A stretch of 64,000 bases of DNA from Fibrobacter sp. UBA7003 (GTDB lineage: Bacteria > Fibrobacterota > Fibrobacteria > Fibrobacterales > Fibrobacteraceae): positions 251,369 through 315,368 of the forward strand of contig DJXN01000014.1 of the NCBI GenBank assembly GCA_002449765.1, read 5' to 3'. Both the position numbers and the translations under genes were made by a program. This document shows, piece after piece, positions 26,733-35,801 of the stretch; the first letter of the stretch is position 1; each line of letters opens with the position of its first letter. A model generated the notes under the pieces. It was not told where the DNA came from. It worked only from the letters and a program-made list of their open reading frames with translations, and did not search any database.

Positions 26733-28133
26733 ATGAAAGCAAAAAAAGAGCGGTGCGGAACCGCAAACAGAACCCTGGCGAAAGCCTTCGCGATGCTTTG
26801 GGCCATTCTCCCGCTCGCGTCCCATTCCGCAGGGCTGTCCGAAGCGCAAATATTCGAATGGTGGGACGACGGGACCATCGAGGCGGAGGAGGCAAGCGAG
26901 ATGCTTTCTCTGCTCGACGAGGGCAACGCACAGGAGGCATGCGCACTCGCCGAAATCTATGTGAGCGAGCCCTGCGAGATGAAGGCCGCCAGCAGGAAGC
27001 GCACCCCGAAGGCGCAAAAAAATTACGGAGGGCACCTTGCGGCAAAAATGAGGTTCGATTCCGCAGGCCACGTCGATACCCACCGCGAGGAATTCCTCTT
27101 CAACCTCCACAGGCTAACGCTGCGGCTCGGCACGCAGGAGCTGCTCTCTTACAAAAACAAGCATGGAGAGGCGCACTTCGGGCAGATTTCCACACGAGAA
27201 CTCAAAAGCGCCATCCCCACCGACACTCTCTGGGGAACCGCACTCGCCTACTCCTTCGGTACGCCGAGCCGCGGCACATTTGACCTCGGCGGGCTCATCG
27301 ACACTTCCGGAACCTCGCGGGCACATGTCGGATACACCCACGGCAAGGACTTCACGGCAAGGGCAGCGCTGTGGAAAACCGCAGACACGTATTCCGTCAT
27401 GGCGCAGGCCGCCTTCCCCGCCGGCCAAATCGCGTTCTGGCAGCAAATCGGAGAGATCGCCCCGCTCATAAAATACCAGCTACACGGCAGGGATTCATCG
27501 TCCGTCTCCTGGCGCACCACCGGCTACATCCACGGTGACAGCGTTCCCGCGTCCACTCGCCTGAGCGCAAGCATCCTCAAGAACCGATTCTGGACAACGC
27601 AGAACCTCACGTTCCGCGCCAAGGAATTTTTCGACACGCGGGTCTCGGCGAGCGTCCGCATCCTATCGCCGCTTCACTCCGACAGCATTTCGGGAAGGCT
27701 CGCGCTGGATATCGAAAGCGGGCCGCCAACTATCCGCGGCGGCGCCAAAATTACCTGCCGCGAAGCCTCGGAAGATTGCAGACAAACTATCTACCAAGGA
27801 ATGCTGCGGTCGGTACTCGACTTCGGCGCGTTCAAGGCGACATTCACGGGCAGCGCACGGACAGAGCACGACCGCACCGACGCGACATGGAAACGGCCTC
27901 GCCTCGAAATCGGCGCCGCCGTTTCCGAAAATCTCCCCGGCAAGCGCGAAAACCTGTTCAGACTCTCGCTCGTGGCCCCCGACTCGCACCCCCTCAACAA
28001 CACGCAAGTCCGGAGCGAGACGCGCCTCACCGGCGACCACCTTTCGCTCTCCCTCATCGCCACCTTCAAGAAAACCGGCGAAGGGGAAATCCGGCCCACG
28101 CATGCGCAAATTTCTTCAAAAATCCTGTTCTAA
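26733..28133 (+). CDS. predicted outer-membrane protein of unknown function
   Basis: A 466-residue protein with a long signal region (MKAKKERCGTANRTLAKAFA, then MLWAILPLASHSAG). An N-terminal acidic helical segment follows (LSEAQIFEWWDDGTIEAEEA), then about 350 residues of alternating beta strands ending KILF, which suits a barrel. The C-terminal Phe and periodic aromatic strands (HVGYTHGKDFTARAALWKTA; RFWTTQNLTFRAKEFFDTRV) support an outer-membrane location. I do not recognise a family. Confidence 0.65.
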   Translation: MKAKKERCGTANRTLAKAFAMLWAILPLASHSAGLSEAQIFEWWDDGTIEAEEASEMLSLLDEGNAQEACALAEIYVSEPCEMKAASRKRTPKAQKNYGGHLAAKMRFDSAGHVDTHREEFLFNLHRLTLRLGTQELLSYKNKHGEAHFGQISTRELKSAIPTDTLWGTALAYSFGTPSRGTFDLGGLIDTSGTSRAHVGYTHGKDFTARAALWKTADTYSVMAQAAFPAGQIAFWQQIGEIAPLIKYQLHGRDSSSVSWRTTGYIHGDSVPASTRLSASILKNRFWTTQNLTFRAKEFFDTRVSASVRILSPLHSDSISGRLALDIESGPPTIRGGAKITCREASEDCRQTIYQGMLRSVLDFGAFKATFTGSARTEHDRTDATWKRPRLEIGAAVSENLPGKRENLFRLSLVAPDSHPLNNTQVRSETRLTGDHLSLSLIATFKKTGEGEIRPTHAQISSKILF

Positions 28134-28305
28134 CCCGTCCATAACCAGCCAGAAACCACCCTGTACACCCCGAAATTCGGCGATTTTCGCCTAAAAAAGC
28201 CACTTTTGGGGATTTGCCATGTTCACGGCCGTAAACAAGAAACCTACGTTTTTTATCGACACGGGGCCCGAAAATAGGTATCTTATAGATACCCAAACAC
28301 TCCCT
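28134..28305 (+). other. leader or non-coding RNA region upstream of 28361
   Basis: No convincing gene lies here. A small hairpin GGTATC-TTATA-GATACC (28277-28293) sits a few bases before a strong terminator. The frame that starts at ATG 28219 runs through the terminator and is probably not real. The spacing suggests a short transcript or attenuated leader. Confidence 0.4.
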
Positions 28306-28350
28306 GACCCCTTTAGGTTACCTCCTTTACCTGAAGGGGTCGTTTTTTTA
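28306..28350 (+). terminator. strong terminator 10 bp upstream of a start codon
   Basis: GACCCCTTTAGGT (28306-28318) pairs with ACCTGAAGGGGTC (28330-28342) and is followed by GTTTTTTTA. It can end the transcript of the gene at 26733 or of an upstream leader. Its closeness to ATG 28361 leaves little room for a promoter, although TATCTTTA (28350-28357) might be a leaderless one. Confidence 0.8.
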
Positions 28351-28360
28351 TCTTTACGGC

Positions 28361-28753
28361 ATGATTATCGCGACCATCCTCGGGGCTGTTTTCTTTCTGC
28401 CGTCCATCGCACTGAACGTGGCACTCGCGTTCGGCGCACCACTCGGCATGTACGCCATGAACGGCCGCAACAAGGTCGTCCCCAAGGAAGTGCGCAAGGC
28501 ATTCATCGTCCCCATCTGCATGCAGCTTGTCGCGATGTTCGTGCTGCTCAGCGCGGGCCGTATCGTTCCCGAGATTATCCCGTTCATGATCACGCGCATA
28601 CTCGCGTTTTTCTTCGCGGTCTACCTCACGTTCTATACCGCCACGGTGCTCTTCAGCACGAGCCACAAGGAAAAAACCGTCATGGGGCTCTTTGCCATCG
28701 TCGCGACTGTCTGCTTCTGGATAACCGCGTTCGGGACGCTCAACTGGGACTAG
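28361..28753 (+). CDS. small four-helix membrane protein of unknown function
   Basis: The 130-residue protein has four predicted membrane helices (MIIATILGAVFFLPSIALNV; ALAFGAPLGMYAM; VPICMQLVAMFVLLSAGRIV; IVATVCFWITAFGTL). No family recognised. It lies 15 bp upstream of queH and is probably co-transcribed with it; AAGAGG before queH can act as its ribosome site. Confidence 0.7.
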   Translation: MIIATILGAVFFLPSIALNVALAFGAPLGMYAMNGRNKVVPKEVRKAFIVPICMQLVAMFVLLSAGRIVPEIIPFMITRILAFFFAVYLTFYTATVLFSTSHKEKTVMGLFAIVATVCFWITAFGTLNWD

Positions 28754-28768
28754 CAAGAGGTTCACGGA

Positions 28769-29428
28769 ATGCCCGAAGCTTACCACAACTACCAGCGCGA
28801 CCTCGGTTACATCATCCGGTGGAACCAGCGCAAGGGTATTGTGCCCACGCTCCTGATGCATGCCTGCTGCGGGCCCTGCAGCACCTACTGCATCGAGTAC
28901 CTCTCACAGTTCTTCAAGATAACGATTTTCTACTACAACCCGAATATCGCCCCTTCCGAGGAATACGCCCACCGCGTCGCCGAAATCAGGCGGTTCGTAA
29001 GCGAATTCAAGACAAAGTATCCGGTGGAATTTATCGAGGGCGAATACGACCCAAAAAAATTCTACGATATCGCACGCGGGCTCGAAGACGAGAAAGAGGG
29101 CGGCAAGCGCTGCCGCAAGTGTTTTGAGCTGCGTCTCGGCGAAACGGCAAAGCTCGCGAAGGAGATGGGATTCGACTATTTTACCACAACACTCACCATC
29201 AGCCCCAAGAAGGACGAACAGATGCTGAACGTGGTCGCGAAGGAACAGGGCGAAATCTACGGCGTCAAGGCGCTCCCCAGCGACTTCAAGCGCAAGGGCG
29301 GCAATAAGCGTTCCATCGAGCTCTCCGCCGAATACAACCTCTACCGTCAAAACTACTGCGGCTGCGCCTATTCAAAACGCGAAGCCGAAGAGCGCGAAGC
29401 CAAGAAAAGCGAAGGCGCTACACCCTAG
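28769..29428 (+). CDS. queH: epoxyqueuosine reductase QueH
   Basis: The 219-residue protein matches the QueH (formerly DUF208) family, the metal-dependent enzyme that carries out the last step of queuosine tRNA modification and replaces QueG. The characteristic cysteines are present: MHACCGPCSTYC (C33, C34, C37, C41), KRCRKCFELRL and NYCGCAYSKRE. Conserved TTTLTISPKKD and FKRKGGNKRSIELS also fit. It ends in a four-base convergent overlap with the next gene. Confidence 0.93.
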   Translation: MPEAYHNYQRDLGYIIRWNQRKGIVPTLLMHACCGPCSTYCIEYLSQFFKITIFYYNPNIAPSEEYAHRVAEIRRFVSEFKTKYPVEFIEGEYDPKKFYDIARGLEDEKEGGKRCRKCFELRLGETAKLAKEMGFDYFTTTLTISPKKDEQMLNVVAKEQGEIYGVKALPSDFKRKGGNKRSIELSAEYNLYRQNYCGCAYSKREAEEREAKKSEGATP

Positions 29429-30195
29429 AACCAGTAGCCGATACCAATCTGGTATTTCAGCAGCTTGTAGTAGCTACCGTCCATATACTCGTCGGATTCC
29501 CAGAGAACCCTAGTTGTCGTCTCTTCCGTCTCGGAGTCAAAGCGCATCTCAACTTCCTCGGAATGCATCGTGAGACATTTCTTGTCCCCCTCGACCAAGT
29601 CGGTAAACTGGAACGACACACGCGCATCTATCGAAAGCCCGAAATCGAACATGTGGCCGACTCCCGCGACGACACCCGCACCGAAGCGTTTGTCCTCGTA
29701 GCACCTGTCGTTCCGATACTTTTCGGGCAAAATGTAGTCCTCGTTCATGCGAAGCAGAATGTCGACGACCGGTCCCGCTTCCAAGAACAGCGCTGACGTG
29801 CGCCACTGCGCCATTACTGGGATTTCCAGATAGAAGAACGAATTTACGTCGTAGCCTTCCCAGTAGCCGCCACACGGTTCCTCGCCTTCGAGAGCAGCAC
29901 AAGGGATGCCGATTTCGCCATAAGCATAGAAGGTGCGGTAATCCAGCCCAAGTGCCGTATGCAGGTAAAAGTTATCCGTAAACCCATGCGAGAAATCAAC
30001 CGAAAGCACTCCGCCCGGCCCCGAAATATCGGGATACGGTCCCCAATTCGCATCCGTCATAAGATTCGAAATCTGCGCCCCCAGACGGACACCGACATCA
30101 AGCGGTTTGCCATCCGACTTTCCGGCAGCATGCACAAGCAGAGGCAAGCAAAGGGTCAACGCCGCCATGCCTCCTGCAATTTTTCTCCAAACCAT
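29425..30195 (-). CDS. PorT-like outer-membrane beta-barrel protein
   Basis: A 256-residue protein with a signal peptide (MVWRKIAGGMAALTLCLPLL-VHA) and an eight-strand barrel pattern (DVGVRLGAQISNLMTDANWG; HTALGLDYRTFYAYG; FFYLEIPVMAQWRTSALFLE; GVVAGVGHMFDFGLSIDARV; LLKYQIGIGYWF). The C-terminal Phe is present. It has a good ribosome site (AGGAGGAATACGG). Role unknown. Confidence 0.75.
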   Translation of the reverse strand: MVWRKIAGGMAALTLCLPLLVHAAGKSDGKPLDVGVRLGAQISNLMTDANWGPYPDISGPGGVLSVDFSHGFTDNFYLHTALGLDYRTFYAYGEIGIPCAALEGEEPCGGYWEGYDVNSFFYLEIPVMAQWRTSALFLEAGPVVDILLRMNEDYILPEKYRNDRCYEDKRFGAGVVAGVGHMFDFGLSIDARVSFQFTDLVEGDKKCLTMHSEEVEMRFDSETEETTTRVLWESDEYMDGSYYKLLKYQIGIGYWF

Positions 30196-30242
30196 CCGTA
30201 TTCCTCCTAACTTTTTCCTTTGCGCCTAGCGTGCGCAGAGCG

Positions 30243-31232
30243 TCATTCGTTCTGCTCGCGCCCAAGAATGCCGTCGATGCAGGCCTCGAACTCGCGGGAA
30301 TTCATCCGCCTGTACGTGAACGCGCCCGAACTCGACTTATATAAGTAATCCGCATTGCCGTCCGAACACATTTCGGGCAAGGTCGTTTCGCGGACCGTAC
30401 CCACACAGCTCACGTCTCCCGATCTCAGGGTTACAGACAGACTGTCTTTATAGCGGGCGTAATCTACGCTCAGGTCGAACGTCCAGTCGGCATAGGTAAA
30501 CTTCATCGTGGAATCCGTCTTATCCAAAATGCTAATCCCATATTTTTCCTGTTCGTATTTCGTATCCGAATAGTAGTAGGGAGTTTCGAGCTGGATGGAG
30601 CCTCCGTCGCCAAGGAAATCGAACAGCTGGTCCACAAAAACCGTCTGCATGTAGTCGTAACCTTCGCGATCCGCGATGCGGTATTCCACCCTGTCGCCAT
30701 CGAACTTGAAATACTGATCGTAACCATCATTCATGCAGTACATCTTGTCTTCACGGTAGCGGCACTGCGTATTTTTCCAGATTCCATCCAGCTTACCCGA
30801 CGTACCGCCAACGAAGATAAACGATTCCTCGTATCTCTCCTGGTCTACTTCGTACGGATCCGGTTCATAGATTCTCGTGAGCAAGAGCGTATCATCCCGG
30901 AAACCGTAGGCATACGTCTTCGAATCCGCGAAATAGAAATCCCAGTCCCAGTCAAAAGCATCGCCTTCCTTGATGCAACCGCCGAGCGTTTCCAGCACTA
31001 TCGTGACCGAATCCTTCTTCTTATCCACATCCACTTTGCCAGATGCAACAAAGCGGGCCGCGTTATAATAAGGGGACAAAGCCTGCTCCACCCCAGGCGA
31101 GGCAGATTCACTGGCATCCCCACAGACAAACCAGTCCTCGGTAAAGCCGACGCAACCGGAAAATACCAAGCTCAGAGAAACTAGAATCCCAGACAGGGAC
31201 CGTTTATTGCAAATAAACTTTATATCAAGCAT
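30243..31232 (-). CDS. lipoprotein of unknown function paired with a TIGR02147 gene
   Basis: Start at ATG 31232, six bases after GGAG; the frame can be extended to a TTG at 31244 but without better support. The signal MLDIKFICNKRSLSGILVSL-SLVFSGC is a lipoprotein type. The mature part (about 300 aa) is Asp/Tyr-rich and has several cysteines (GGCIKEGDAFDWDWDFYFAD; NTQCRYREDKMYC; VSCVGTV; PEMCSDG). It overlaps the 3' end of the TIGR02147 gene by eight bases, implying co-expression. No family recognised. Confidence 0.75.
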   Translation of the reverse strand: MLDIKFICNKRSLSGILVSLSLVFSGCVGFTEDWFVCGDASESASPGVEQALSPYYNAARFVASGKVDVDKKKDSVTIVLETLGGCIKEGDAFDWDWDFYFADSKTYAYGFRDDTLLLTRIYEPDPYEVDQERYEESFIFVGGTSGKLDGIWKNTQCRYREDKMYCMNDGYDQYFKFDGDRVEYRIADREGYDYMQTVFVDQLFDFLGDGGSIQLETPYYYSDTKYEQEKYGISILDKTDSTMKFTYADWTFDLSVDYARYKDSLSVTLRSGDVSCVGTVRETTLPEMCSDGNADYLYKSSSGAFTYRRMNSREFEACIDGILGREQNE

Positions 31233-32055
31233 CTTTTTCTCCAAGTGGTGAACTGAGAGGGAACAACTGTAAATTTAATCTATAAACGCGATCGTAAGAT
31301 TCTACTTTCGAAAGAATGCCCTTGACTTTCTCGCGAAAGCGGTCCACTTCTTCGGAAAGGTGCCACAGGGTCTTTTCGTCCACGCCGAAGGTAAGGCCCG
31401 AGATGTTGCGGTCTTCGCGGGATGTGTAATCGATTGCATCGGCGGCAAGCATCGCGAGCTGTTTCTGCAGTGCAAGGATTGCGCTCGAAATCAGCTGAGG
31501 GTTGCCCGACAGGCCCTTGTTGGTCTGCACGAAGGATCCATCGGGCTTCAACTGCAGCAGACCCGCCTGCACCATGAGCGTAAGCGCATTGCGGACCTCG
31601 CCCGCCGTCACCTCGGGCACGCACATCTTGGCAATTTCGGAAGGCTTGGCACCCGGCATAATCGGAGCCAGTTCGCGCACCACCGGATTCACCCATGACT
31701 TGAAATAGTCGAACGCCTCGGCTCCCAGGATGCGCACCCCATTCTCCTCCACAAGGGCGCGCATCCGGGAATAGATTTCGAGACGAACTTTCTCGTCGGA
31801 CTCATCGCAGTATTCCACCAGCAGGCAAAAATACTGCGAACTGAATCCCGCAAGGCCCATGGCACCGGCCACCTTCACCGCCCCAACCCGGCTCAGGCGC
31901 GTCTTGCCGTCACAGACAAGCTTCAGGTATCCCGACGACGTGAACCCGGCGAGTTTCGCGAACTCACGCCACGAAAAATACGAGACCCTCTTGCGTTCCC
32001 CGTAATAGTCCCGCATGTATTCGCGGTAATCCACATATTCCGTTATCGGTTTCAT
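31225..32055 (-). CDS. TIGR02147 family protein, copy 1
   Basis: The 276-residue protein matches the Fibrobacter-expanded TIGR02147 family: YVDYREYMRDYYGERKRVSY, then FSWREFAKLAGFTSSGYLKL, FDYFKSWVNPVVRELAPIMP and a C-terminal VYRLNLQLFPLS. The N-terminal part looks like a helix-turn-helix (WREFAKLAGFTSSGYLKLV) and a winged-helix-like segment lies at about 145-180, so a regulatory role is likely. It sits directly upstream of a surface lipoprotein gene, as does the second copy at 60656. Confidence 0.88.
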   Translation of the reverse strand: MKPITEYVDYREYMRDYYGERKRVSYFSWREFAKLAGFTSSGYLKLVCDGKTRLSRVGAVKVAGAMGLAGFSSQYFCLLVEYCDESDEKVRLEIYSRMRALVEENGVRILGAEAFDYFKSWVNPVVRELAPIMPGAKPSEIAKMCVPEVTAGEVRNALTLMVQAGLLQLKPDGSFVQTNKGLSGNPQLISSAILALQKQLAMLAADAIDYTSREDRNISGLTFGVDEKTLWHLSEEVDRFREKVKGILSKVESYDRVYRLNLQLFPLSSPLGEKDA

Positions 32056-32268
32056 GGTTCCTCGGCTATAATTTACCTAATCTATGAAACAAAATCAACA
32101 AAATTTTAAAATTTTCAATAGTTTTTTATGATTTTTGCGTTTTTTCTCGCTTTTTATGAAACACACCGTTTCATAAAGGGCAAAGCAAGAGCCAAACGGC
32201 GAATTAAATTGTATATTTCGCCCGACGATTTGTGTATCAAACCGCCACGTTCGAATCGAGGCAAAAAG

Positions 32269-32964
32269 ATGGAAATCAAGATTCTCCCTCAGCCAGACGA
32301 TGTCACGTGCGGACCGACCAGCCTTCACGCGGTGTATTCGCACCTTGGCTACAAGATACCACTCGAAAAGCTCATCTCCGAAATCGAGTTCCTTGAGGAA
32401 GGCGGCACGTTGGGCGTCTTTCTCGGAATCGACGCTCTCAAGCGCGGGTTCAAGGCGACCATTTATTCGTACAACCTCAAGATTTTTGACCCCACCTGGA
32501 GCAAGCTGAAGATGCCCGAGCTCCGCGAAAAGCTGGAAAAGCTCCACAAGGCAAAGCACGCGCCCAAGCTACGCAAGGCCATCGAAGCCTATATCCGCTT
32601 CCTGGATTTGGGCGGGACCGTCGCGACAGCCGATCTGCGCGCGAGCATGTTCGAGCACTACTTCAAGCGCGACATTCCCGTCCTCTGCGGGCTCAGCGCC
32701 ACCTACCTCTACCGCAGTCCCCGCGAGTATACCAACGACAAGGACCAGTCCGTTTTCGACGACATCCATGGCGACCCCATGGGGCATTTCGTGGTCCTCT
32801 ACGGGCTCGACCAAAAGAAGCAATTCCTCGTTGCCGACCCCGACTGCACCAACCCCATGGCAAACGGCCCCTACTACAAGGTCGACAAGTTCAGGCTCAT
32901 CCATAGCATCCTCCTCGGAGTCATGACCTACGACGGGAACATCCTCGTCGTGGAAAAGAAATAG
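32269..32964 (+). CDS. C39-like papain-fold protease
   Basis: Start at ATG 32269 after GAGGCAAAAAG (231 aa); the extension to 32128 runs through the promoter region. The motif DDVTCGPTSLHAVYSHLGY is the peptidase C39-like nucleophile region with the oxyanion Gln replaced by Asp-Asp and Cys at residue 12. The histidine motif is DPMGHFVVLYGLD, followed by DPD. No signal peptide, so it is cytoplasmic. It is followed four bases later by an N-formylglutamate amidohydrolase gene. In other bacteria such pairs sit with a RimK-type ATP-grasp ligase; none is in this window. Confidence 0.8.
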   Translation: MEIKILPQPDDVTCGPTSLHAVYSHLGYKIPLEKLISEIEFLEEGGTLGVFLGIDALKRGFKATIYSYNLKIFDPTWSKLKMPELREKLEKLHKAKHAPKLRKAIEAYIRFLDLGGTVATADLRASMFEHYFKRDIPVLCGLSATYLYRSPREYTNDKDQSVFDDIHGDPMGHFVVLYGLDQKKQFLVADPDCTNPMANGPYYKVDKFRLIHSILLGVMTYDGNILVVEKK

Positions 32965-32967
32965 CGC

Positions 32968-33624
32968 ATGAAACAGAAATTCCCGGCACTCGTCATTACC
33001 TGCGAGCACGCAAGCAACGCCGTGCCGAGATTCTTGCACATCCCGAAAGAGGTCCTCGAATCCCACCGCGGATACGACATCGGCGCTTATGGAGTCTATC
33101 GCAGGCTCGTCCGCAGGCTGCATCCCGATTTCTACATCGCAGGCAAATTTTCGAGGCTCGTCATCGACCTGAACCGCAGCGAAAATCATCCGGACATCCT
33201 TTCGGAATATTCTCGCGAGCTAAAAGGGTTTACCCGCGACAGGATTTTCAAAATCTGGAAGCGGCACCACGATGCCGTCGAATCCTTCGTCGCCAAGGCG
33301 GTCGCTAATGCGGAGGCCCAAGGAGAAGGCCTGGGCGCTCCTTGCGTCATCCACCTCGGCATTCACAGTTTCACTCCGGTACTAAACAACGTTGTCCGAA
33401 ACGCAGATATCGGAATACTCTACGACCCCGCACGCGCATGGGAAACGCAGGTCGCAACCTCCATCATCAAGGAAATCCAGGCGCGCGCCCCCGGACTTAA
33501 GATCCGGCGGAACTATCCCTACCTCGGCAAGTCGGACGGACTTACCACCTCGCTCCGCAAGAAGTTCGGCACCGCCTATGTCGGCATCGAAATAGAAATC
33601 AACCAAAAGCTTTTCCTCGGCTAG
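32968..33624 (+). CDS. N-formylglutamate amidohydrolase family protein
   Basis: The 218-residue protein has the family motifs VITCEHASNAVP, HRGYDIGAYGVYRRL, LVIDLNRSENH, GIHSFTPVLNN and NYPYLGKSDGLTTSLRK. The histidine and glutamate (CEHASN) and later His (GIHSF) are the metal-binding residues of this zinc hydrolase fold. The family includes histidine-degradation HutG-type enzymes but also members linked to peptide ligases. No hut genes are nearby, so the second context is more likely. Confidence 0.87.
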   Translation: MKQKFPALVITCEHASNAVPRFLHIPKEVLESHRGYDIGAYGVYRRLVRRLHPDFYIAGKFSRLVIDLNRSENHPDILSEYSRELKGFTRDRIFKIWKRHHDAVESFVAKAVANAEAQGEGLGAPCVIHLGIHSFTPVLNNVVRNADIGILYDPARAWETQVATSIIKEIQARAPGLKIRRNYPYLGKSDGLTTSLRKKFGTAYVGIEIEINQKLFLG

Positions 33625-33659
33625 CGATAGCCGCTTCAAAAATTTCTATTTTCATCCTC

Positions 33660-35798
33660 ATGTACGATCCGCGATTCCTCCCCATCTGCAAGGAAGACCT
33701 AGACGAACTCGGCTGGGATTACGTGGACGTGATTATCATCAGCGCAGATGCCTACGTGGACCACCCGTGCTTCGGGCATGCCGTGGTGGCAAGGCTCTTC
33801 GAGCACGAGGGCTTGCGCGTTGCAATTTTGCCGCAGCCCAACTGGCGCGACGACCTGCGCGATTTCAAGAAACTCGGGCGCCCGCGAATGTTCTTCGCAA
33901 TCAGCAGCGGCATGGACAGCATGGTGAACCACTACACCGCCGCAAAACGCCTGAGAAGCGACGACGCTTTCACGCCGGGCAACAAGGCGGGTTTCCGCCC
34001 GGATTACGCGACGTACACCTACGCAAAGATTTTAAAGCAGCTCTACCCCGACGTGCCGCTGATGATTGGCGGGCTGGAATCGAGCCTGCGCCGCGTGACG
34101 CATTACGACTACTGGAGCGACAGGCTCAAACCGAGCATCCTGTTCGATACGCAGGCGGACCTTCTCGTTTACGGCATGGGCGAAAAGCCCCTGAAGGAGA
34201 TGGTGCGACTCTTGAAAAAAGGCGTGCCGTTCTCGAGCCTGCATTCCATACCGCAAACCGCATACTTGGCGCCCAAGGGGAACGTCCCGAAGAGCAACCA
34301 GTGGGAAGACCTGCGGCTCGCCAGCTACGAGGAATGCCTCGAGAGCAAGCGGAACCAGATAGAGAACTGCCGCAAGGTGGATATCGAATGCAACAAGTGG
34401 TTCCAGCGCCGCGTATTGCAGGATGTCGCGGAACAAACTGTGGTAATAAACCCCGCATACCCGCCGCTCGAATACGGCGAGTTAGACGAGAGCTTTGAAT
34501 ACCCGTACGCGCGCGAACCGCATCCGCGTTACAAGAAGCGCGGCAACGTGCCCGCGTTCGACATGATAAAGTTCAGCATCAACACGCACCGCGGTTGCTT
34601 TGGCGGTTGCAGTTTTTGCGCCATCAACGCACACCAGGGCAAATTTATCGCAAGCCGTAGCCGCGAAAGCATATTGCGCGAAGTGGATTTGATAACGAAG
34701 ATGGACGGATTCGCCGGAACCATCACTGATTTGGGCGGCCCGAGCGCGAACATGTACAACATGCGTGGCCGCGACCAGAGCCGATGCCAGAAATGCGCAC
34801 GACCGAGCTGCCTCACGCCCAAGATTTGCGACAACATGGACACGCACCATGCCGAGATTCTGAGTCTCTACCGCGAAGTGCGCAACCACCCGAAGGTAAA
34901 GCACCTGTTTATCGGGAGCGGCGTGCGTTACGACATGCTGTTGCAGGAAACGAATGACGAAGAACTGCGCCGCGACCACGAGGAATACGCCCGCGAGCTC
35001 ATCGACTACCACGTGAGCGGACGCCTGAAGGTGGCGCCGGAACACACGAGCGACGAAGTGCTCAAGCTCATGCGCAAGCCGAGCTTTACGCTGTTCCACA
35101 AGTTCAAGGAATTCTTCGACGACGAATGCAAGCGCATCGGCAAGCGCCAGCAGATTATACCTTACTTTATCAGTAGCCATCCCGGCTGTACGGAAGCCGA
35201 CATGGCGGAACTCGCCCTCGAGACAAAGCAGCTCGGGTTCCAGCTGGAGCAGGTGCAGGACTTTACGCCCACGCCGATGACGATTGCGACCGAGATGTTC
35301 TATTCCGAAATGACGCCGGACGGCAAGCCGCTTTACGTGGCAAAGACACCCGAGCAGAAGAAGAGCCAGAGACAGTTCTTCTTCTGGTACATTCCGGAGA
35401 ACCGCCCGCAAATTCGCGCGACGCTGGAACGCTTGAAACTCGGGAAAATCGGACGGCTGCTATTGAGCCGCAGCGCGAAGGCAGAAGGCAAGGAGTTTTT
35501 CCCGAGCAAGGAACGCGAAAGCAATGCGGAATACCGCGAGCGCGAACAGCAGAAGCGGGAAGCGCGCTCCACCACAATCGTACCCAAGAAAGTCGGCGAG
35601 AAAGGTCGCTGGGAAAATTCCGCCCGCAGGGAAAGGCGCGCCGCGCAGTTTGGCAACAACGGAAATAGCGAATCACGCGACAAACGCGGGAATAATTTCA
35701 ACGGCGGAGAACGCAAGATTTTCCACAGCGACCGCAAACCTGGCGGGAAAAAAGACAATTCCCCGGTGAAATTCAGCTCGTTCAAGCGCGGCAAATAG
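33660..35798 (+). CDS. ygiQ: YgiQ family radical SAM protein
   Basis: This 712-residue protein has an N-terminal cobalamin-binding-like Rossmann domain (VDVIIISADAYVDHPCFGHA) and a radical SAM core with the 4Fe-4S ligands C313-x3-C317-x2-C320 (HRGCFGGCSFCAINAHQG). A cysteine cluster follows (RCQKCARPSCLTPKICDN) and a basic disordered tail of about 100 residues rich in Arg, Asn and Gly. YgiQ proteins are widespread; their reaction is unknown to me. Single gene. Confidence 0.92.
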   Translation: MYDPRFLPICKEDLDELGWDYVDVIIISADAYVDHPCFGHAVVARLFEHEGLRVAILPQPNWRDDLRDFKKLGRPRMFFAISSGMDSMVNHYTAAKRLRSDDAFTPGNKAGFRPDYATYTYAKILKQLYPDVPLMIGGLESSLRRVTHYDYWSDRLKPSILFDTQADLLVYGMGEKPLKEMVRLLKKGVPFSSLHSIPQTAYLAPKGNVPKSNQWEDLRLASYEECLESKRNQIENCRKVDIECNKWFQRRVLQDVAEQTVVINPAYPPLEYGELDESFEYPYAREPHPRYKKRGNVPAFDMIKFSINTHRGCFGGCSFCAINAHQGKFIASRSRESILREVDLITKMDGFAGTITDLGGPSANMYNMRGRDQSRCQKCARPSCLTPKICDNMDTHHAEILSLYREVRNHPKVKHLFIGSGVRYDMLLQETNDEELRRDHEEYARELIDYHVSGRLKVAPEHTSDEVLKLMRKPSFTLFHKFKEFFDDECKRIGKRQQIIPYFISSHPGCTEADMAELALETKQLGFQLEQVQDFTPTPMTIATEMFYSEMTPDGKPLYVAKTPEQKKSQRQFFFWYIPENRPQIRATLERLKLGKIGRLLLSRSAKAEGKEFFPSKERESNAEYREREQQKREARSTTIVPKKVGEKGRWENSARRERRAAQFGNNGNSESRDKRGNNFNGGERKIFHSDRKPGGKKDNSPVKFSSFKRGK

Positions 35799-35801
35799 AC
35801 G

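Noticed and set aside
28219..29127. A 302-codon frame covering the 28361 gene and queH
   Set aside because: It runs through a strong terminator and overlaps two well-supported genes in another frame; the translation is Arg/His/Pro rich with no motif.
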